The position numbers and the translations under genes were made by a program. This document shows, one piece after another, positions 44,899 to 53,197 of a DNA stretch of 64,000 bases. Position 1 is the stretch's first letter, and every line of letters starts with the position of its first letter. Source of the stretch: Elusimicrobiaceae bacterium. GTDB lineage: Bacteria; Elusimicrobiota; Elusimicrobia; Elusimicrobiales; Elusimicrobiaceae. The stretch covers positions 52,149 to 116,148 of the forward strand of contig JAFVFN010000020.1 in NCBI GenBank assembly GCA_017475405.1, written 5' to 3'. Under the pieces are notes generated by a model that was not told where the DNA came from, searched no databases, and was given only the letters and a program-made list of their open reading frames with translations.

Positions 44899-45228
44899 AT
44901 AATCCCTCATCCATGAAATCGTTTAAATATTCGTATGCCTTTTCAATATCAGCTTGTTGTCCTTTGTCAGTATTTTTATCTCCGCCGCATAATAACAGTA
45001 GAATACATACATAATCAAAATCGGCCAAACAAACACGCCAACCAGTCGCAAACTTTAATTCTATCAAACCACCGGTAAATTTCGGTGATCACCTAAGTAT
45101 CCTTCCGCCGCGTTTAAAATACGCTTTCGAATACGCGTTTGAGCCTCTTTATCCTTTAGTTTTTTAAACCATTTTGCAAAAGGTCTGTTTCCCTGCTTCG
45201 TTTCATAAATTAAAATTCGTTTCTTCAT
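44882..45228 (-). pseudogene. HigB/RelE-type killer protein gene interrupted by a -1 frameshift
   Basis: The first 54 codons (ATG 45228 to TGA 45064) encode KKRILIYETKQGNRPFAKWF and KDKEAQTRIRKRI, the N-terminal half of the Gp49-like killer family. The second half (GGLIELKFATGWRVCLADFDY, LLLCGGDKNTDKGQQADIEKA) continues in the -1 frame to the stop at 44882. Together they make about 115 residues, the normal length. The shift falls at or near A-AAT-TTA (45076-45082). A single missing base in an A-run explains it, whether by mutation or by sequencing error; programmed -1 frameshifting is a less likely alternative. Confidence 0.8.
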
Positions 45229-45229
45229 A

Positions 45230-45269
45230 CTTATATTATAAGTGTAATTTATAATTGGCAGTTTGTCAA
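45230..45269 (-). promoter_or_regulatory. Promoter and operator of the toxin-antitoxin pair
   Basis: Minus strand TTGACA (45269-45264), 17 bp, TACACT (45246-45241). The 13-bp palindrome CTTATA-T-TATAAG (45230-45242) overlaps the -10 and start region, where an antitoxin operator is expected. Confidence 0.55.
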
Positions 45270-45312
45270 GTATAATTTTTATAAAGTTCGCACAACGCTC
45301 TTGGAAGTATGT

Positions 45313-45318
45313 TATAAT
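45313..45318 (+). promoter_or_regulatory. -10 box upstream of the pilin leader RNA (copy 1)
   Basis: TATAAT at 45313-45318 would start transcription near 45325, about 22 nt before the first conserved leader helix. No good -35. Confidence 0.45.
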
Positions 45319-45346
45319 AAAGTGTAGTAAAATTTAAAATTTAATT

Positions 45347-45555
45347 CTGTTTTTGGAACCGTATGCAGAATACGGTGGCATTTCCCTTAGGGGAAATCCA
45401 GTGTGAATCCAAAGACAGCCGATTGAGGTGCAAGACAGCGACGGTTGTTTTGTGCCAAATGTTTCCCGTCTTTGATGGGAACTACGGCTGTTTGTATAAG
45501 GCATTCACACTGGATTATACAAGCAGCCGTTCTATTTGTATGTTTTCCAAAACAG
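45347..45555 (+). ncRNA. Structured 5' leader RNA of a pilin gene, copy 1 (unrecognised family)
   Basis: Helices seen by eye: P1 CTGTTTTTGGAA (45347-45358) with TTCCAAAACAG (45545-45555); hairpin A 45359-45375; hairpin B 45380-45397; P2 ATCCAGTGTGAAT (45396-45408) with its perfect complement at 45503-45515; P3 AGACAGCCG (45413-45421) with CGGCTGTTT (45485-45493); hairpin C 45428-45455; hairpin D 45463-45481; hairpin E 45517-45541, whose loop shows GCAGCCG, able to compete for the P3 strand CGGCTG. A homologous leader lies at 63564. The ribosome site AAAAGGAGA and ATG 45579 follow P1 directly. Ligand or mechanism unknown. Confidence 0.72.
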
Positions 45556-45578
45556 ATCAAGAAAAGGAGAATATACAA

Positions 45579-46100
45579 ATGAAAACAATAAATATCCGAC
45601 AGGGATTCACGTTAATAGAATTACTCGTTGTTGTGCTCATTATAGGCATTTTGGCAGCAGTGGCACTACCGCAATATAGACTGGCCGTAGATAAGGCACG
45701 GTTAAGTAATTTGATTACTATGGCTAAAACTGTTGTTAAAGCACAGGAAGCATATTATTTAGCCAATGGAGAATATACCAAGCAATGGAATAACTTGGAC
45801 GTTTCTTTTCCCGGAACCGCTGATGGAAATGTGTTATCCTCAAACGAAGGATACACACTTTCTCTATTGATTGAAACTCAAACTAATCCTTCAGCAGTAC
45901 GAATTGTAGATACAAGACTAGAAGGCATCACTTTATGGGCTGCCTATCACAAAAGTGATGCTTTTAATTGGGCCGGACGTATGGCCTGCTATGCATTAAT
46001 AAGCAATGACAATGCCAATCGATTATGTAAAAATGTAACTAATAAAACCAAGAGTGATCAAGGTTCTGGAAACGATAAAAATGTTTATTTTTTTGATTAA
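45579..46100 (+). CDS. Type IV pilin-like protein, paralogue 2 (with leader RNA)
   Basis: 173 residues. Leader MKTINIRQG, then [31 protein letters not shown] with Glu at +5, and a globular domain containing AQEAYYLANGEYTKQWNNLDV, the common pseudopilin-like alpha/beta start of this paralogue family. Two cysteines near the C-terminus probably form a disulphide loop. The frame is open further upstream to 45363, but that part is the structured leader and is not translated: AAAAGGAGA stands 9 nt before ATG 45579. It ends 7 bp from the convergent mltG gene. Confidence 0.9.
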   Translation: MKTINIRQGFTLIELLVVVLIIGILAAVALPQYRLAVDKARLSNLITMAKTVVKAQEAYYLANGEYTKQWNNLDVSFPGTADGNVLSSNEGYTLSLLIETQTNPSAVRIVDTRLEGITLWAAYHKSDAFNWAGRMACYALISNDNANRLCKNVTNKTKSDQGSGNDKNVYFFD

Positions 46101-46107
46101 CGGTTAG

Positions 46108-47073
46108 TTACTTTCCGCGAATACGTTTAATATGCTGTTTGTGTTCATGGAACGTTCGGGAAAACACATGTCGTCCCGTTCGGTCCGCGACAAAATACAA
46201 CGCCTCAAAATCCGGTTGCGGATTAAGTACAGCTTTGACGGACTCATAACCCGGATTGCAGATCGGTCCGGGGGGGAGTCCCGCATTGCGGTAGGTGTTA
46301 TAGGGGGAATCAATCTTTAAATCTTTATAGGTAAGCCCTCGTTTCCAGTAACGGTTCTCACGCAGGGCAAACCCCAGAGCGTATTGAACGGTAGGATCGG
46401 CTTCCAGTCGTTTTCCCATGGTAAACCGGTTCAAATAAACAGCGGCGATTTTGGGCCGTTCGTCATGTACCACCGCTTCACGCTCTACAATGGAAGCCAG
46501 GGTAAGGACTTGCCGTTCGGTTAGGTTTGTTTTGTACTGCTTAAACAAAGGGGTAATCCTTTTCTTATACTGGGCCGTCATCTCATCGATGACTTTTTGA
46601 GGAGGCGTATTATCGGCAAACAAATACGTGGAGGGGAATAACTTCCCTTCCAAGTCCTGCTCACGCACCAAATTTAAGAACGCACGCGCATCGGTTACGC
46701 CGTGTACGGCCAGTTCTTCAGCCATTTCTTCGCTGCGCCACCCTTCCGGGAAAGTGATTTTTTCATAATGGGTACATTTACCCGTTTTAATACAATTAAT
46801 TACCTCTAAATCAGACGTGTTTTTACGAAGGTCAAAACGCCCAGCCCTGAGATCTTTACTAGAAGAAGTTAAACGTAAGAGGATCTTAAAAAGCAGTTCA
46901 CTGCGAATCACGCCCTTGGCTTTTAATAAGCGTGCCACATCATTGCCGGTTTGGCCGGGCAGGATTTGCACCATCACCAGGGCTCCTTTACTAAAAAAAT
47001 ACGTTTTGGCCGCCCATATGCCGGCGGCCGAAAACGCTAGTAAAAAGGCACTGATAATCAGGAACTTTTTCAT
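46108..47073 (-). CDS. mltG: Endolytic murein transglycosylase MltG
   Basis: 321 residues. N-terminal membrane anchor (FLIISAFLLAFSAAGIWA), a LysM-like region (QILPGQTGNDVARLLKAKGVI) and the YceG catalytic domain with LEGKLFPSTYLF, LTLASIVEREA (catalytic Glu) and SPYNTYRNAGLPPGPICNPG. It cleaves nascent glycan strands to release chains from the membrane. Overlaps tyrS by 4 nt at the 3' end of the minus-strand operon that starts at gmk. Confidence 0.96.
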   Translation of the reverse strand: MKKFLIISAFLLAFSAAGIWAAKTYFFSKGALVMVQILPGQTGNDVARLLKAKGVIRSELLFKILLRLTSSSKDLRAGRFDLRKNTSDLEVINCIKTGKCTHYEKITFPEGWRSEEMAEELAVHGVTDARAFLNLVREQDLEGKLFPSTYLFADNTPPQKVIDEMTAQYKKRITPLFKQYKTNLTERQVLTLASIVEREAVVHDERPKIAAVYLNRFTMGKRLEADPTVQYALGFALRENRYWKRGLTYKDLKIDSPYNTYRNAGLPPGPICNPGYESVKAVLNPQPDFEALYFVADRTGRHVFSRTFHEHKQHIKRIRGK

Positions 47074-48230
47074 TTAACCAGTTTAAAGAAATGACGTTTA
47101 CCGATTTGCAGTACGTCTCCGGTTTCAAAGGACAACGGTCCGTCCTGAATGACTTTCTCGCCCTTTAAACGTACGGCCCCCTGGCTAATTAGTCCGCGGG
47201 CCTTGTTTTTGCTCTCAGCAGCTCCGGCCGCAAAAATTACGGCTGATAACAAAGCACCCGCTTGCGGTTTGAATTCGGGCATGTCTGTAGGGATTTCTTT
47301 TTTAGAAAATACCGTTTCAAAATGAGTTTGCGCAGCGTTGGCAGCCTCTTCGTTATGGAAACGTGCTACCAGTAAACGAGCGAGTTTCTTCTTGGCCGCC
47401 ATGGGATGCATGGCCTTGATTTCATTCAGATTTTCAGAGGTCAATAACTCATAGTACATGGGCATGACTTCATCGGCAATAGACATAATTTTACCAAACA
47501 TATCTTCCGGTGCATCGGTAAGTCCCACGTAGTTTTTATAGGACTTACTCATCTTTTTAACGCCGTCCAACCCCACTAACAAAGGTACGGTAATGGCAAC
47601 CTGCGGTTCCTGACTGTTGTTTTTCTGCAACTGACGGCCGACTAACAAGTTAAAAATCTGATCCGTGCCGCCCAGTTCTACGTCTGCCTTTAAAGCGACC
47701 GAATCCTGTCCCTGGAACAAGCTGTAGAGTACCTCAAGCATACTAATAGGGTTCCCAGCAGCCATACGTTTTTTAAAGTCGTCACGCTCCAACACTTGCG
47801 CCACTGTAACCTGCTGTAAGGTTTTAAGTAAGTCCTTACCGGATACGAACGGATCTAACCATTCGCTGTTAAAGCGGATTTCGGTTTTGGAAGGGTCCAA
47901 TACTTTAAAAGCCTGGTCTGTATAGGTTTTGGCGTTGGCCAAAATCTGCTCGCGCCCCAGGACCGGACGCGTGGAATCCCGTCCGGAAGGGTCTCCGATG
48001 GCAGCGGTAAAATCACCGATAACCAGTACGGCCACATGCCCCAGATCTTGAAACCGGCGCATCAAAGAAAGTGCCACACTGTGACCCAAGTGCAAATCGG
48101 CACTGGTCGGGTCACAACCCAGTTTGACTTTAAGGGTTTTGCCTGATTCTAATTTTTTGGCTAAATCCTGTTTGGAAACTACGTCCACGCATCCGCGTGT
48201 TAAAAAGTTAATTTGTTCGTCAATTGTCAT
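47070..48230 (-). CDS. tyrS: Tyrosyl-tRNA synthetase
   Basis: 386 residues. Class I synthetase signatures: DLHLGHSVALSL (HIGH-type) near residue 40 and KMSKSYKN near 225; the C-terminal S4-like RNA-binding domain has ARGLISQGAVRLKGEKV. It charges tRNA-Tyr. ATG 48230 is selected because AAAGGAT precedes it and the protein starts MTIDEQINFL; the open frame further upstream overlaps the neighbouring membrane gene. Co-transcribed with mltG. Confidence 0.97.
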   Translation of the reverse strand: MTIDEQINFLTRGCVDVVSKQDLAKKLESGKTLKVKLGCDPTSADLHLGHSVALSLMRRFQDLGHVAVLVIGDFTAAIGDPSGRDSTRPVLGREQILANAKTYTDQAFKVLDPSKTEIRFNSEWLDPFVSGKDLLKTLQQVTVAQVLERDDFKKRMAAGNPISMLEVLYSLFQGQDSVALKADVELGGTDQIFNLLVGRQLQKNNSQEPQVAITVPLLVGLDGVKKMSKSYKNYVGLTDAPEDMFGKIMSIADEVMPMYYELLTSENLNEIKAMHPMAAKKKLARLLVARFHNEEAANAAQTHFETVFSKKEIPTDMPEFKPQAGALLSAVIFAAGAAESKNKARGLISQGAVRLKGEKVIQDGPLSFETGDVLQIGKRHFFKLVK

Positions 48231-48241
48231 ATTTTTATCCT

Positions 48242-48550
48242 TTATAATCCAAGAATTTTTATCAAATATGCTAACCCGCCAAATGCAAGTAAGGCCAATG
48301 GACAGAATAGGATGGTCCATACGAACCATACGAGCCCTTTGTCAATCGTCCGCGAGTCAGCCATGTGAATAGATTTTATAATAAAACGCCCTAACACCAA
48401 AAATATCTTGCAACAAAATAGGGCAAAAATAACAAATGAAGTGAGAAATAAAAATGGACGTAGCGGCATATCGGTGTTTCCTGCAAAAATTAAAATCAGA
48501 AACATTAAAATCAAAAATGCTGCAATCCATTTAAACCGAGAAAGAGTCAT
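48242..48550 (-). CDS. Hypothetical small membrane protein
   Basis: 102 residues, not recognised. About three hydrophobic helices (WIAAFLILMFLILIFAG, FLFLTSFVIFALFCCKIFLVLG, VWFVWTILFCPLALLAFGGLAYLI). GAGGAT precedes the ATG, and the gene ends 11 bp before tyrS in the same direction, so it is expressed with it. Confidence 0.65.
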   Translation of the reverse strand: MTLSRFKWIAAFLILMFLILIFAGNTDMPLRPFLFLTSFVIFALFCCKIFLVLGRFIIKSIHMADSRTIDKGLVWFVWTILFCPLALLAFGGLAYLIKILGL

Positions 48551-48768
48551 GTATACATCCTCAAAGTTATTACATATATTTTAGCAAATTAATGGGTTCA
48601 TATTTCTATGGCGAATTTTACGAGAATAAGTTGGCGGAGTATTCTAAAACGCGTGCATGCTCGACAGGTAGCGTACCATGAGCAAATTATTATGCAACAA
48701 AACATGATAACGAAGATAAAAATCCTACACAAACATTTAATTACTTAAACCAAATAGTATTTGACGAA
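48551..48768. other. Interval with coding-like fragments, probably gene decay
   Basis: On the plus strand a short frame from ATG 48592 (GSYFYGEFYENKLAEYSKTRA) stops at 48681, and a shifted frame continues with YYATKHDNEDKN and FDELKMLLKYP. This looks like an interrupted coding region, but no family is recognised. Confidence 0.35.
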
Positions 48769-49175
48769 TTAAAGATGTTGTTGAAATACCCACTTGCCCG
48801 ATGCAGCGTCCAAAATGTAATTGGAAGAATCCCATTCTACAGGTCGCGTATAAGGGGTCATATCTGGCAGTTGTGAATGAAACAAATGCCGCGCAGTCAT
48901 TTTGTACTTTTTATCCGCATTATTTTTTAAGTCATTTGCTGAGTTGGAAAAAGGTGGAAGCACGGAGACTTTTTTCCAGGAAAATTACGTTTAATAGCCA
49001 AAATGGCAGGTATCAAATCACTATCGGCAGAGACAATAACGGCTTCATCAACGGTATTTTTTAGTGCGATTTCCAACAAGTAAATCGCAATATTGACATC
49101 CGTTAATTTTTCTTCATGTCCCCCACATAAGGAGTGGCTCAGTTTGGACAATTTATAAATATCGGTTAGACACCT
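48769..49175 (-). pseudogene. Remnant of a NYN/LabA-like (DUF88) ribonuclease-fold gene
   Basis: The first part encodes CGGHEEKLTDVNIAIYLLEIAL and EAVIVSADSDLIPAILAIKRNFPGKK, the second half of a NYN PIN-like domain with its EEKxTDV and SADSDL metal-site motifs. The N-terminal 80-100 residues are missing, replaced by the 3' end of the DUF805 gene. After GKK the frame stops soon, but the -1 frame continues VSVLPPFSNSANDLKNNA and on to 48769 as the family C-terminus. The shift coincides with A-AAA-AAG (48969-48975). Truncation plus frameshift indicates a dead gene. Confidence 0.7.
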
Positions 49176-50322
49176 TCAACCCATCCCAAGGAGTACTCAG
49201 ATCCCTTTCCGCAGAACTGCGACTAGATCTGCCTTGTTCGTCAAAAGCGACAGGAACCCATGCGTGAGGGGATAAAAGCAAAATGGATATGTCTGCATAT
49301 TGCAACGTAGGTAAATGATTGGAAACTGTAAAATCCGGAACAAACCCTTCTTTGGCTAGGTGAAAAAAATAGGTCTCATCCGGCGAAGATCCATAAAACA
49401 ATTCTTTCAACTTATTATCTCTAAAATGTCCTAAAAATATGGGTCTTTTTATATCATTAAATACAATATGCTCCGTTGCCAAATGCTGTGGATTCACTAA
49501 CAGTTGATGGTATTCTTTCCCATGATATCTATCTAAACGGGTATATATGCATAATCGAGCTTGTCCGTCGGATGACAGATGTTGTTTACACGTTGTTGAA
49601 TCTACAGCGGCCTGCTGACAAATGGCGTCACAGCGTGTCGGATTTTGCCATGATACCCGTTCGGCCAGTACGGTCAGTTTGGGAGCCGGAATTGTCATGG
49701 GCATGGGCTTGGTGCGAGCGACAGGAGTACCTCCGTCCAGTTCCTTAGGAACGATAATATCAGCAGGTATTTCCGTAGGAGTGTGAATGCCATGCGGATA
49801 ATAAATATTTTTTAAGTCTTGGTATTCTTGTTTACGCTGTGCCTTACGTTGTTGGTATTTAATTTGTCTGTATCCTAACGCACTGCCATATATCACAGCG
49901 ATTATTACAAACCCGCTTAATCCTATAATTAAATTCGGTTTTAAGTATGAGGGTTCGTCCGCTTTCTTAGAAGATAGCGGCGGCATAAACACTAATAATA
50001 GTTCCAGTATGATTATTAAAAAACCAATTCGTTGAACAAATCCCGGAGCTAAAAATAAAGTTGCCAACCAAGTCGGCCATCCAATATGGCGTAAGCGTCG
50101 CATTCCCGCCAAAGTATGAATAATCGCGGTTATCCACGCAAATGCGGCAATAATAAATATTTCATGAAAAGACTCTTCGTCAGGACTAGGTGCAGATCCA
50201 AAAACCTGATACATCAAAAAGAGAAGCATACTTGCCCCTAAAGGCATCAACCAAAACCCAAAAAATTCTTTTCGGCCAGCACGCCCTTCCCAACTAAACA
50301 TACGCATCAAATAGTTAAGCAT
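49153..50322 (-). CDS. DUF805-domain membrane protein with large soluble C-terminal region
   Basis: 389 residues. The first 120 form a DUF805 domain (FSWEGRAGRKEFFGFWLM, HTLAGMRRLRHIGWPTWLAT) with about four membrane helices, then another helix near 130-150 (LIIGLSGFVIIAVIYGSALG). The remaining 230 residues are soluble, with a central Pro/Thr-rich linker and four cysteines (CDAICQQAAVDSTTCKQ, ARLCIY). The soluble part is not recognised. It lies 19 bp after priA in the operon. The 3' end overlaps the NYN remnant. Confidence 0.75.
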   Translation of the reverse strand: MLNYLMRMFSWEGRAGRKEFFGFWLMPLGASMLLFLMYQVFGSAPSPDEESFHEIFIIAAFAWITAIIHTLAGMRRLRHIGWPTWLATLFLAPGFVQRIGFLIIILELLLVFMPPLSSKKADEPSYLKPNLIIGLSGFVIIAVIYGSALGYRQIKYQQRKAQRKQEYQDLKNIYYPHGIHTPTEIPADIIVPKELDGGTPVARTKPMPMTIPAPKLTVLAERVSWQNPTRCDAICQQAAVDSTTCKQHLSSDGQARLCIYTRLDRYHGKEYHQLLVNPQHLATEHIVFNDIKRPIFLGHFRDNKLKELFYGSSPDETYFFHLAKEGFVPDFTVSNHLPTLQYADISILLLSPHAWVPVAFDEQGRSSRSSAERDLSTPWDGLKVSNRYL

Positions 50323-50341
50323 TATATTTTCTCTTCCTCAA

Positions 50342-52309
50342 TTAATAAAAATTATACGGATCTGCCGTTACTTGTATACTAACACGCTTGGCAGGTTCAA
50401 AACTATCCAATTGTGCCAGTAAATCCAAATACCGTGGCTCATCTGTCTTAAATAATAAATACTGTTTTTTTAGCTTGTCAGTCTTTTTGGCACACCATAC
50501 CGGCCCCAAAACCTCCAGAGTACGGTCTTTGCCCAATACTTTAAGACGTGCGGTTTCCGTTTGTAACAGATTAAATTCTTTGGCTTTCACCGTAACTCGG
50601 ATTAAGTGGGTGTAAGGGGGGTACAAAAAACTTTCTCGAAGCGCCAGTTCGTTTTCGGCTACCGGTCGGTAATCCCCGGACATTAAAGGTTCGTAATCAT
50701 AGGCGTTTTTATCAGCCGTTTGGATAATGAACCGCCCATCGGGTACTGCAGATAAATGTCCGCGGATTTCAAACAGGAGCTGGCCAAATCGTTCACTGGT
50801 CCGAAAATCCGGACCGTCCAGTTCCAGTTCAGCGTCTAATATGGAAACCAATGTGACAAGAGATCCGCGCAATGCGCCCGAAGCCAGTCGGGTACCTACA
50901 ATAATGTCTGCCTGGCCGGTTTTAAGTGCACTGAGGGCCTCAAATCCTTGCCCGGCCTTTGTCTTTAGTGTATCCGAGTCCAGACGCAGCAGTTTGGCCT
51001 GCGGGAAGAGTTTGGACAGTTCGGTCACGATTTTTTGGGTACCGCCTCCGCGGGACTTAAAAATCAGATTATGACATTGGGGACATTCCTGTTGCAGGGA
51101 TTCCACGGCACCGCATTTTTTGCAGTGCAGCCGCTCACTGCCGTCTTCCAGTTTTTCATGGGTTAAAAGAGCTCCGCATTTTTTACATTTGGCATACGCT
51201 CCGCAGTTTAAACAGTAATAAGAATTTGCATACCCCCGACGGTTTAAAATCAGAAGAGACGGCTCTTTTTTGGCGAGGTTTTCGCGAAGTTGGTCTAATA
51301 AAAATTGAGAAAAATATTTTGATTTTTCGCTCTTTTTTTCACTCAGTTTAATTTGCGGAACAAACGTTTGCCCCGCCGGTTGTTCAAAAGGAAGCAATGC
51401 TACCTGCTGTTTTTGTACCCATTGGAGCATTTCAGCACTGGGCGTTGCGGATATGTACAGCAAGACTGCTCCGTGCATTTGTGCCCGAAAATACAGCACT
51501 TCTCGGGCATGATAATAGGGTTTGTTTTCTTCCTGTTTATAGTTCTCATCCTGCTCGTCTAGCATAGCCGCCAAACGCAGGTTCTTAAACGGTAACAGTA
51601 CACCGGACCGAGTGGCGATAACTACACACGGTACCCCGTTAGAGATATTGGAAAAATACTTTTTCTTTTTGCTCAGCAGCATCCGACTGTGCCAACAATA
51701 TACGTTTTCTGCCCCAAACCGCTCCTCAGCCTCCCGGATAAACTGACGGGCTGCTACGATGTCCGGTACCGTAATTAACACCTGTCCGTACCCGTCTAAA
51801 GTGTTTCCTGCCAGACGCAAAACCGTTTCGGTTTTACCCGTATGGGCCGGTCCGTTTAGTAAAAATGACTTAAATTGATAGGCAGGTAACTGATTTAATG
51901 TGTCTAACGCACGCGTTTGCGAGGGGGTCAATACGAAATTTGGATGTTTCACAGTAGGACGCTGCAGAGCAGGCGGCATATCCAGCTTAAAATACGGTTG
52001 AGGGGGAATCAGGGCAAACAAAATCTGACCCACGGGGCAACCCCACCGGCTTTTCATAAAACGCATAAGGGGAAATAAGTCCGACCCGAATAAGGGTTTT
52101 TTGTCTACTACGGAAGTAATGGGTTTTAAGGTAATATGTGCCGGTGCCGTGGAAATCTCGCTGACTGCCGTAACCAGACCGCCCGTAAGTACCGGTCCGA
52201 ACGGAGCCGTAATACGGATCCCGGGACGAACCCACTCGGACAGTTCATTGGGTACTGTGTAGTCAAAATCGCGGTCCAGCGGTACGTCAAATACGACTTT
52301 ACAGAACAT
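50342..52309 (-). CDS. priA: Primosomal protein N' (PriA helicase)
   Basis: 655 residues, somewhat shorter than the E. coli protein (about 730). The N-terminal 3'-DNA-binding domain is followed by Walker A LLNGPAHTGKTETVLRL and, where most PriA proteins have DEEH, the sequence LDEQDENYKQ. The zinc-binding insert has eight cysteines (CLNCGAYAKCKKCG, CKKCG, CPQCHN). It restarts stalled forks by loading the replicative helicase. ATG 52309 is one base after the glycosylase stop; an upstream GTG overlaps that gene. The altered Walker B could weaken helicase activity. Confidence 0.94.
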   Translation of the reverse strand: MFCKVVFDVPLDRDFDYTVPNELSEWVRPGIRITAPFGPVLTGGLVTAVSEISTAPAHITLKPITSVVDKKPLFGSDLFPLMRFMKSRWGCPVGQILFALIPPQPYFKLDMPPALQRPTVKHPNFVLTPSQTRALDTLNQLPAYQFKSFLLNGPAHTGKTETVLRLAGNTLDGYGQVLITVPDIVAARQFIREAEERFGAENVYCWHSRMLLSKKKKYFSNISNGVPCVVIATRSGVLLPFKNLRLAAMLDEQDENYKQEENKPYYHAREVLYFRAQMHGAVLLYISATPSAEMLQWVQKQQVALLPFEQPAGQTFVPQIKLSEKKSEKSKYFSQFLLDQLRENLAKKEPSLLILNRRGYANSYYCLNCGAYAKCKKCGALLTHEKLEDGSERLHCKKCGAVESLQQECPQCHNLIFKSRGGGTQKIVTELSKLFPQAKLLRLDSDTLKTKAGQGFEALSALKTGQADIIVGTRLASGALRGSLVTLVSILDAELELDGPDFRTSERFGQLLFEIRGHLSAVPDGRFIIQTADKNAYDYEPLMSGDYRPVAENELALRESFLYPPYTHLIRVTVKAKEFNLLQTETARLKVLGKDRTLEVLGPVWCAKKTDKLKKQYLLFKTDEPRYLDLLAQLDSFEPAKRVSIQVTADPYNFY

Positions 52310-52310
52310 A

Positions 52311-53195
52311 TTATTTGCGGGCACCCTTCAGACCCAATTGGTCCATGACCATTTGTAAATCTTTCCAGGCATCTTTTTTCCAATTCGGGTTACGCAAGAG
52401 TGCGGCTGGGTGATAGGTAGCCAGGATCTGAACGGGTTTGGGAAGTTCTACTGAGTCTAAATGCAGGTTATGGAATTTACCGCGCAGGGCCCCCAGACTC
52501 GAGGCATCGCTGATCAGGGCCTTGGCAGCTACACTGCCTAAAGCCACTACATATTTGGGACATACAATAGCGATTTGCTGCTCAATATATTTGCGGCAGC
52601 AGGCAATTTCCTGGGCATTCGGAGCGCGGTCATTACCGTGTTTTTCAGGGTGTAAGGGATCGGTCATGGGGTGGCATTTAGCGATATTGGCAATAAATAC
52701 TTTTTCGCGCGCAAGTCCCATGGCTAAAATCATTTTATCAAGCAACTGCCCGGCACGTCCCACAAACGGACGTCCTTGTCGGTCTTCATCAAACCCAGGT
52801 CCCTCTCCGACAAACATAACATCTGCATTTACATTACCCTCTCCGGGCACGGCATTTAACCGCGTGGCACCTAACGGACAACGCGTACAGGTCTTAATAA
52901 CTTGAGCCAGTTCTTCCAAAGCATGTGTTTTATCGGTTTTATTCATAGCAGGTTCCTCGGCAGCAGGGGTGGATGACGCAACATTGGCGCGCGGGAACTC
53001 CACCGTTAAAGTAGAGTTTTCGGCCATTTTAGGAGTCGTTTTGGCAACAGAAACCCCCGCGGTTGTAATAACCTGATCGGGGGATAAAACAGATTGTTCC
53101 TCACGCGGACGGGAGATATCCAGCAGCTCATCTTCCTCTTGGGCGGCTAAAAAACGTTTAAAATCTCCGGCAAGCCCGCGCAGTGAATCAGCCAT
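52311..53195 (-). CDS. Family 4 (SPO1-type) uracil-DNA glycosylase with N-terminal extension
   Basis: 294 residues. The catalytic domain starts near residue 95: CTRCPLGATRLNAVPGEGN, MFVGEGPGFDEDRQGRPFVGRAGQLLD and ATYHPAALLRNP. Four cysteines (CTRC, CC...C) fit the iron-sulphur site of family 4 enzymes. It removes uracil from DNA. The first 90 residues are acidic, then Pro/Thr-rich, with no known domain; similar extensions occur in other bacterial members. Lies between rpoZ and priA in the operon, 2 nt after rpoZ. Confidence 0.92.
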   Translation of the reverse strand: MADSLRGLAGDFKRFLAAQEEDELLDISRPREEQSVLSPDQVITTAGVSVAKTTPKMAENSTLTVEFPRANVASSTPAAEEPAMNKTDKTHALEELAQVIKTCTRCPLGATRLNAVPGEGNVNADVMFVGEGPGFDEDRQGRPFVGRAGQLLDKMILAMGLAREKVFIANIAKCHPMTDPLHPEKHGNDRAPNAQEIACCRKYIEQQIAIVCPKYVVALGSVAAKALISDASSLGALRGKFHNLHLDSVELPKPVQILATYHPAALLRNPNWKKDAWKDLQMVMDQLGLKGARK

Positions 53196-53197
53196 AA

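Noticed and set aside
45347..45555. Known riboswitch (c-di-GMP, cobalamin, lysine) as identity of the pilin leader
   Set aside because: Core motifs of these families are absent; GAGGTGCAA alone, which recalls the lysine riboswitch, is too short and the remaining helices differ.
45363..45578. In-frame extension of the pilin gene upstream of 45579
   Set aside because: This part lies in the structured leader, is not conserved as protein in the other copy, and a good ribosome site precedes 45579.
48801..49064. 87-codon plus-strand frame opposite the NYN remnant
   Set aside because: The minus strand shows clear family motifs; this frame is its shadow.
52438..52905. 155-codon plus-strand frame
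   Set aside because: Fully antisense to the uracil-DNA glycosylase gene, with no independent support.
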